Positions 5,612-6,944 of a stretch of 6,944 nt of DNA are shown one piece after another. The stretch is from Methylacidiphilaceae bacterium. Its GTDB lineage: Bacteria; Verrucomicrobiota; Verrucomicrobiia; Methylacidiphilales; Methylacidiphilaceae. How positions within the stretch are numbered: the stretch's first letter is position 1; every line of letters starts with the position of its first letter. Under the pieces are notes generated by a model, which had not been told where the DNA came from, searched no databases, and saw nothing but the letters and a program-made list of their open reading frames with translations. The translations under genes were made by a program, and so were the position numbers. The stretch spans positions 1 through 6,944 of the forward strand of contig JAQUAR010000078.1 in the NCBI GenBank assembly GCA_028687155.1, read 5' to 3'.

Positions 5612-6944
5612 CACCGGTCTCCGCCTTGCGACGGATCGGTGACCTGGGGATCGGAGACGCTCGGGCGGTGCGCGAGGCGATCGATTTTTGCGCCGAGCTC
5701 GGCATCCGTTGGCTCCAGCTCCTCCCCATCAACGAGACGAGCGGAGACAATAGCCCCTATAACGCGATCAGCTCGCTGGCTCTTGAACCGGCTCTCTTCA
5801 CCTTGGAGCCCGAGGAAGTTCCCGGCCTGGAGGCAGAAGACATCCCCAAAGAATGGATCGAGGAAGCTTCGATCGGCGATATCATCGATTATCCGCGAGT
5901 CAAGGAGAGAAAGAAGACGCTCTTGGACAAGGCCTTTGCGCGCTTCTCCGAACAGAGGCCGCCGAGTTGGAAGGAGTTCCAGGCTTTTTGCCGGTCTCAC
6001 GCCTCTTGGCTCAAAGGGTATTCCCTCTTTCGAGCCCTTTTGGATCGACAAGGAGGGGATCCGCGTTGGGACCAGTGGCCACCGGAAATCGCGCACTATC
6101 GGAGAGCTCTCGCCTGGCTGCGGGCCGAGCGTCCGCGGGAGCTTTTGCGGCGGCGCTCCTTTTACGCTTTCGTTCAATGGATCGGCTACCGACAGTGGAA
6201 GTCCACCCGTGACTACGCGGACTCCCGCGGCATTCGGCTGATGGGCGACATTCCCTTTGGGATCAGCCGCTACGGGTCGGATGTCTGGACCAGCCCTCCG
6301 CTCTTCGACACCAGCTGGTGCGGGGGAGCGCCGCCGGAACAGTTTTTCCAGTCGGATGCATTCATTCAAAAGTGGGGCCAGAACTGGGGAATCCCACTCT
6401 ACGCCTGGGAAAAGCACGAGGCGGAGGGCTTCTCCTGGTGGAGGCAACGGATCGCTCGAACGCTCGAGATCTTTCACGGCTTCCGCATCGACCATGTGCT
6501 CGGGTTTTTCCGGATCTACGCCTTTCCGTGGAAACCGGAAGAGAATTCGGCCTTTCTTCCGCTTAGTCCAGAGGAGGCCAAAGCCCGGGCGCGCGGAAGG
6601 TTGCCTCATTTCATTCCCGACTCGGACGAGAAGCTCGATGCGGCGGCTCGAAATGAGGCGCGAGGGGTCTTGCTCCTCCACCGGCTCCTGACGGAAACCG
6701 GGGAGGCCGCGGTGATTGCGGAAGATCTCGGATTCGTCCCTTTTTACGTTCGCCCTGCCTTGAGCGAGCTGGGCGTTCCCGGATTCAAGATCCCGATGTT
6801 CGAACGGGAAGAGGATCACTCCTACTCGCCCGCTTCGACCTATCCCCGCTTGAGCGTGGCAACCTATGCGACCCACGACCATCCTCCCCTTCTCTGTTTT
6901 TACCGAGGGCTCGTCGAACGGTGGCTCGGCCCAAACGGGCATGA
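5572..6944 (+). CDS. malQ: 4-alpha-glucanotransferase (GH77, amylomaltase), 3' end outside window
   Basis: This enzyme moves alpha-1,4-glucan segments between maltooligosaccharides or glycogen (disproportionation) in the cytoplasm. The frame is open from GTG 5572 to the window edge, 457 codons without a stop; a plain GH77 enzyme has about 500, so the tail is missing. The N-terminus IVGLLTPVSALRRIGDLGIG and LQLLPINETSGDNSPYNAIS are family hallmarks. The catalytic residues are visible: nucleophile Asp307 in FRIDHVLG (codon 6490-6492), acid/base Glu384 in VIAEDLG (6721-6723) and the third Asp436 in THDHPP (6877-6879). The start is GTG because TAG lies in frame at 5566-5568; only GGG (5568-5570) sits nearby, so initiation may rely on coupling to the upstream gene, whose stop is at 5609-5611. 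The spacing between Asp307 and Glu384 is about 30 residues longer than in the Thermus enzyme. Confidence 0.93.
   Translation, partial: MRIDLSERIVGLLTPVSALRRIGDLGIGDARAVREAIDFCAELGIRWLQLLPINETSGDNSPYNAISSLALEPALFTLEPEEVPGLEAEDIPKEWIEEASIGDIIDYPRVKERKKTLLDKAFARFSEQRPPSWKEFQAFCRSHASWLKGYSLFRALLDRQGGDPRWDQWPPEIAHYRRALAWLRAERPRELLRRRSFYAFVQWIGYRQWKSTRDYADSRGIRLMGDIPFGISRYGSDVWTSPPLFDTSWCGGAPPEQFFQSDAFIQKWGQNWGIPLYAWEKHEAEGFSWWRQRIARTLEIFHGFRIDHVLGFFRIYAFPWKPEENSAFLPLSPEEAKARARGRLPHFIPDSDEKLDAAARNEARGVLLLHRLLTETGEAAVIAEDLGFVPFYVRPALSELGVPGFKIPMFEREEDHSYSPASTYPRLSVATYATHDHPPLLCFYRGLVERWLGPNGH

Noticed and set aside
5470..6942. 490-codon open frame on the minus strand opposite malQ
   Set aside because: It lies entirely antisense to a clear GH77 gene with all catalytic residues, shows no family motif, and is the kind of long shadow frame that GC-rich codon use creates.

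Overview
This window is GC-rich bacterial chromosomal DNA of housekeeping type, with the end of an insertion sequence at its left edge. No rRNA, tRNA or CRISPR array was seen. The organism cannot be fixed from the sequence. The gene set (CbpA/CbpM chaperone pair, MidA-type methyltransferase, OGG-type glycosylase, GH77 glucanotransferase) suits a GC-rich Gram-negative-type bacterium. The style of the glucanotransferase and the glycosylase makes me think of Verrucomicrobiota, possibly acidophilic methanotrophs, but this is only a weak guess.

Layout: (1) Bases 1-309 are the 3' end of an IS3-family transposase, and the element's right end lies a little further on, near 343-347. (2) After about 265 bases with no recognisable gene comes a complete class-III PLP aminotransferase (612-2024, +). 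(3) Facing it on the minus strand is an 8-oxoguanine DNA glycosylase gene (about 2121-3032). It reads cleanly from end to end except for one in-frame TGA where the family has tryptophan, so it looks like a recent single-lesion pseudogene, or a base error in the sequence. (4) Diverging from it is a compact plus-strand run: a CbpA-like DnaJ (3098-4063), a CbpM/MerR-like modulator (4088-4381), a MidA/NDUFAF7-family methyltransferase (4394-5611) and a 4-alpha-glucanotransferase (5572 to beyond the window end).

How the genes work together: CbpA and CbpM form a known co-chaperone/modulator pair. Gaps of 24 and 12 bases and a 40-base overlap make co-transcription of all four likely, although MidA (complex I assembly type) and MalQ (alpha-glucan metabolism) have no obvious biochemical link to the chaperone pair. 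The most noteworthy observations are the nonsense codon in the glycosylase, the non-canonical residues at that enzyme's opposite-base recognition site, and the overlapping midA/malQ junction. I found no convincing sign of a wholly new system.
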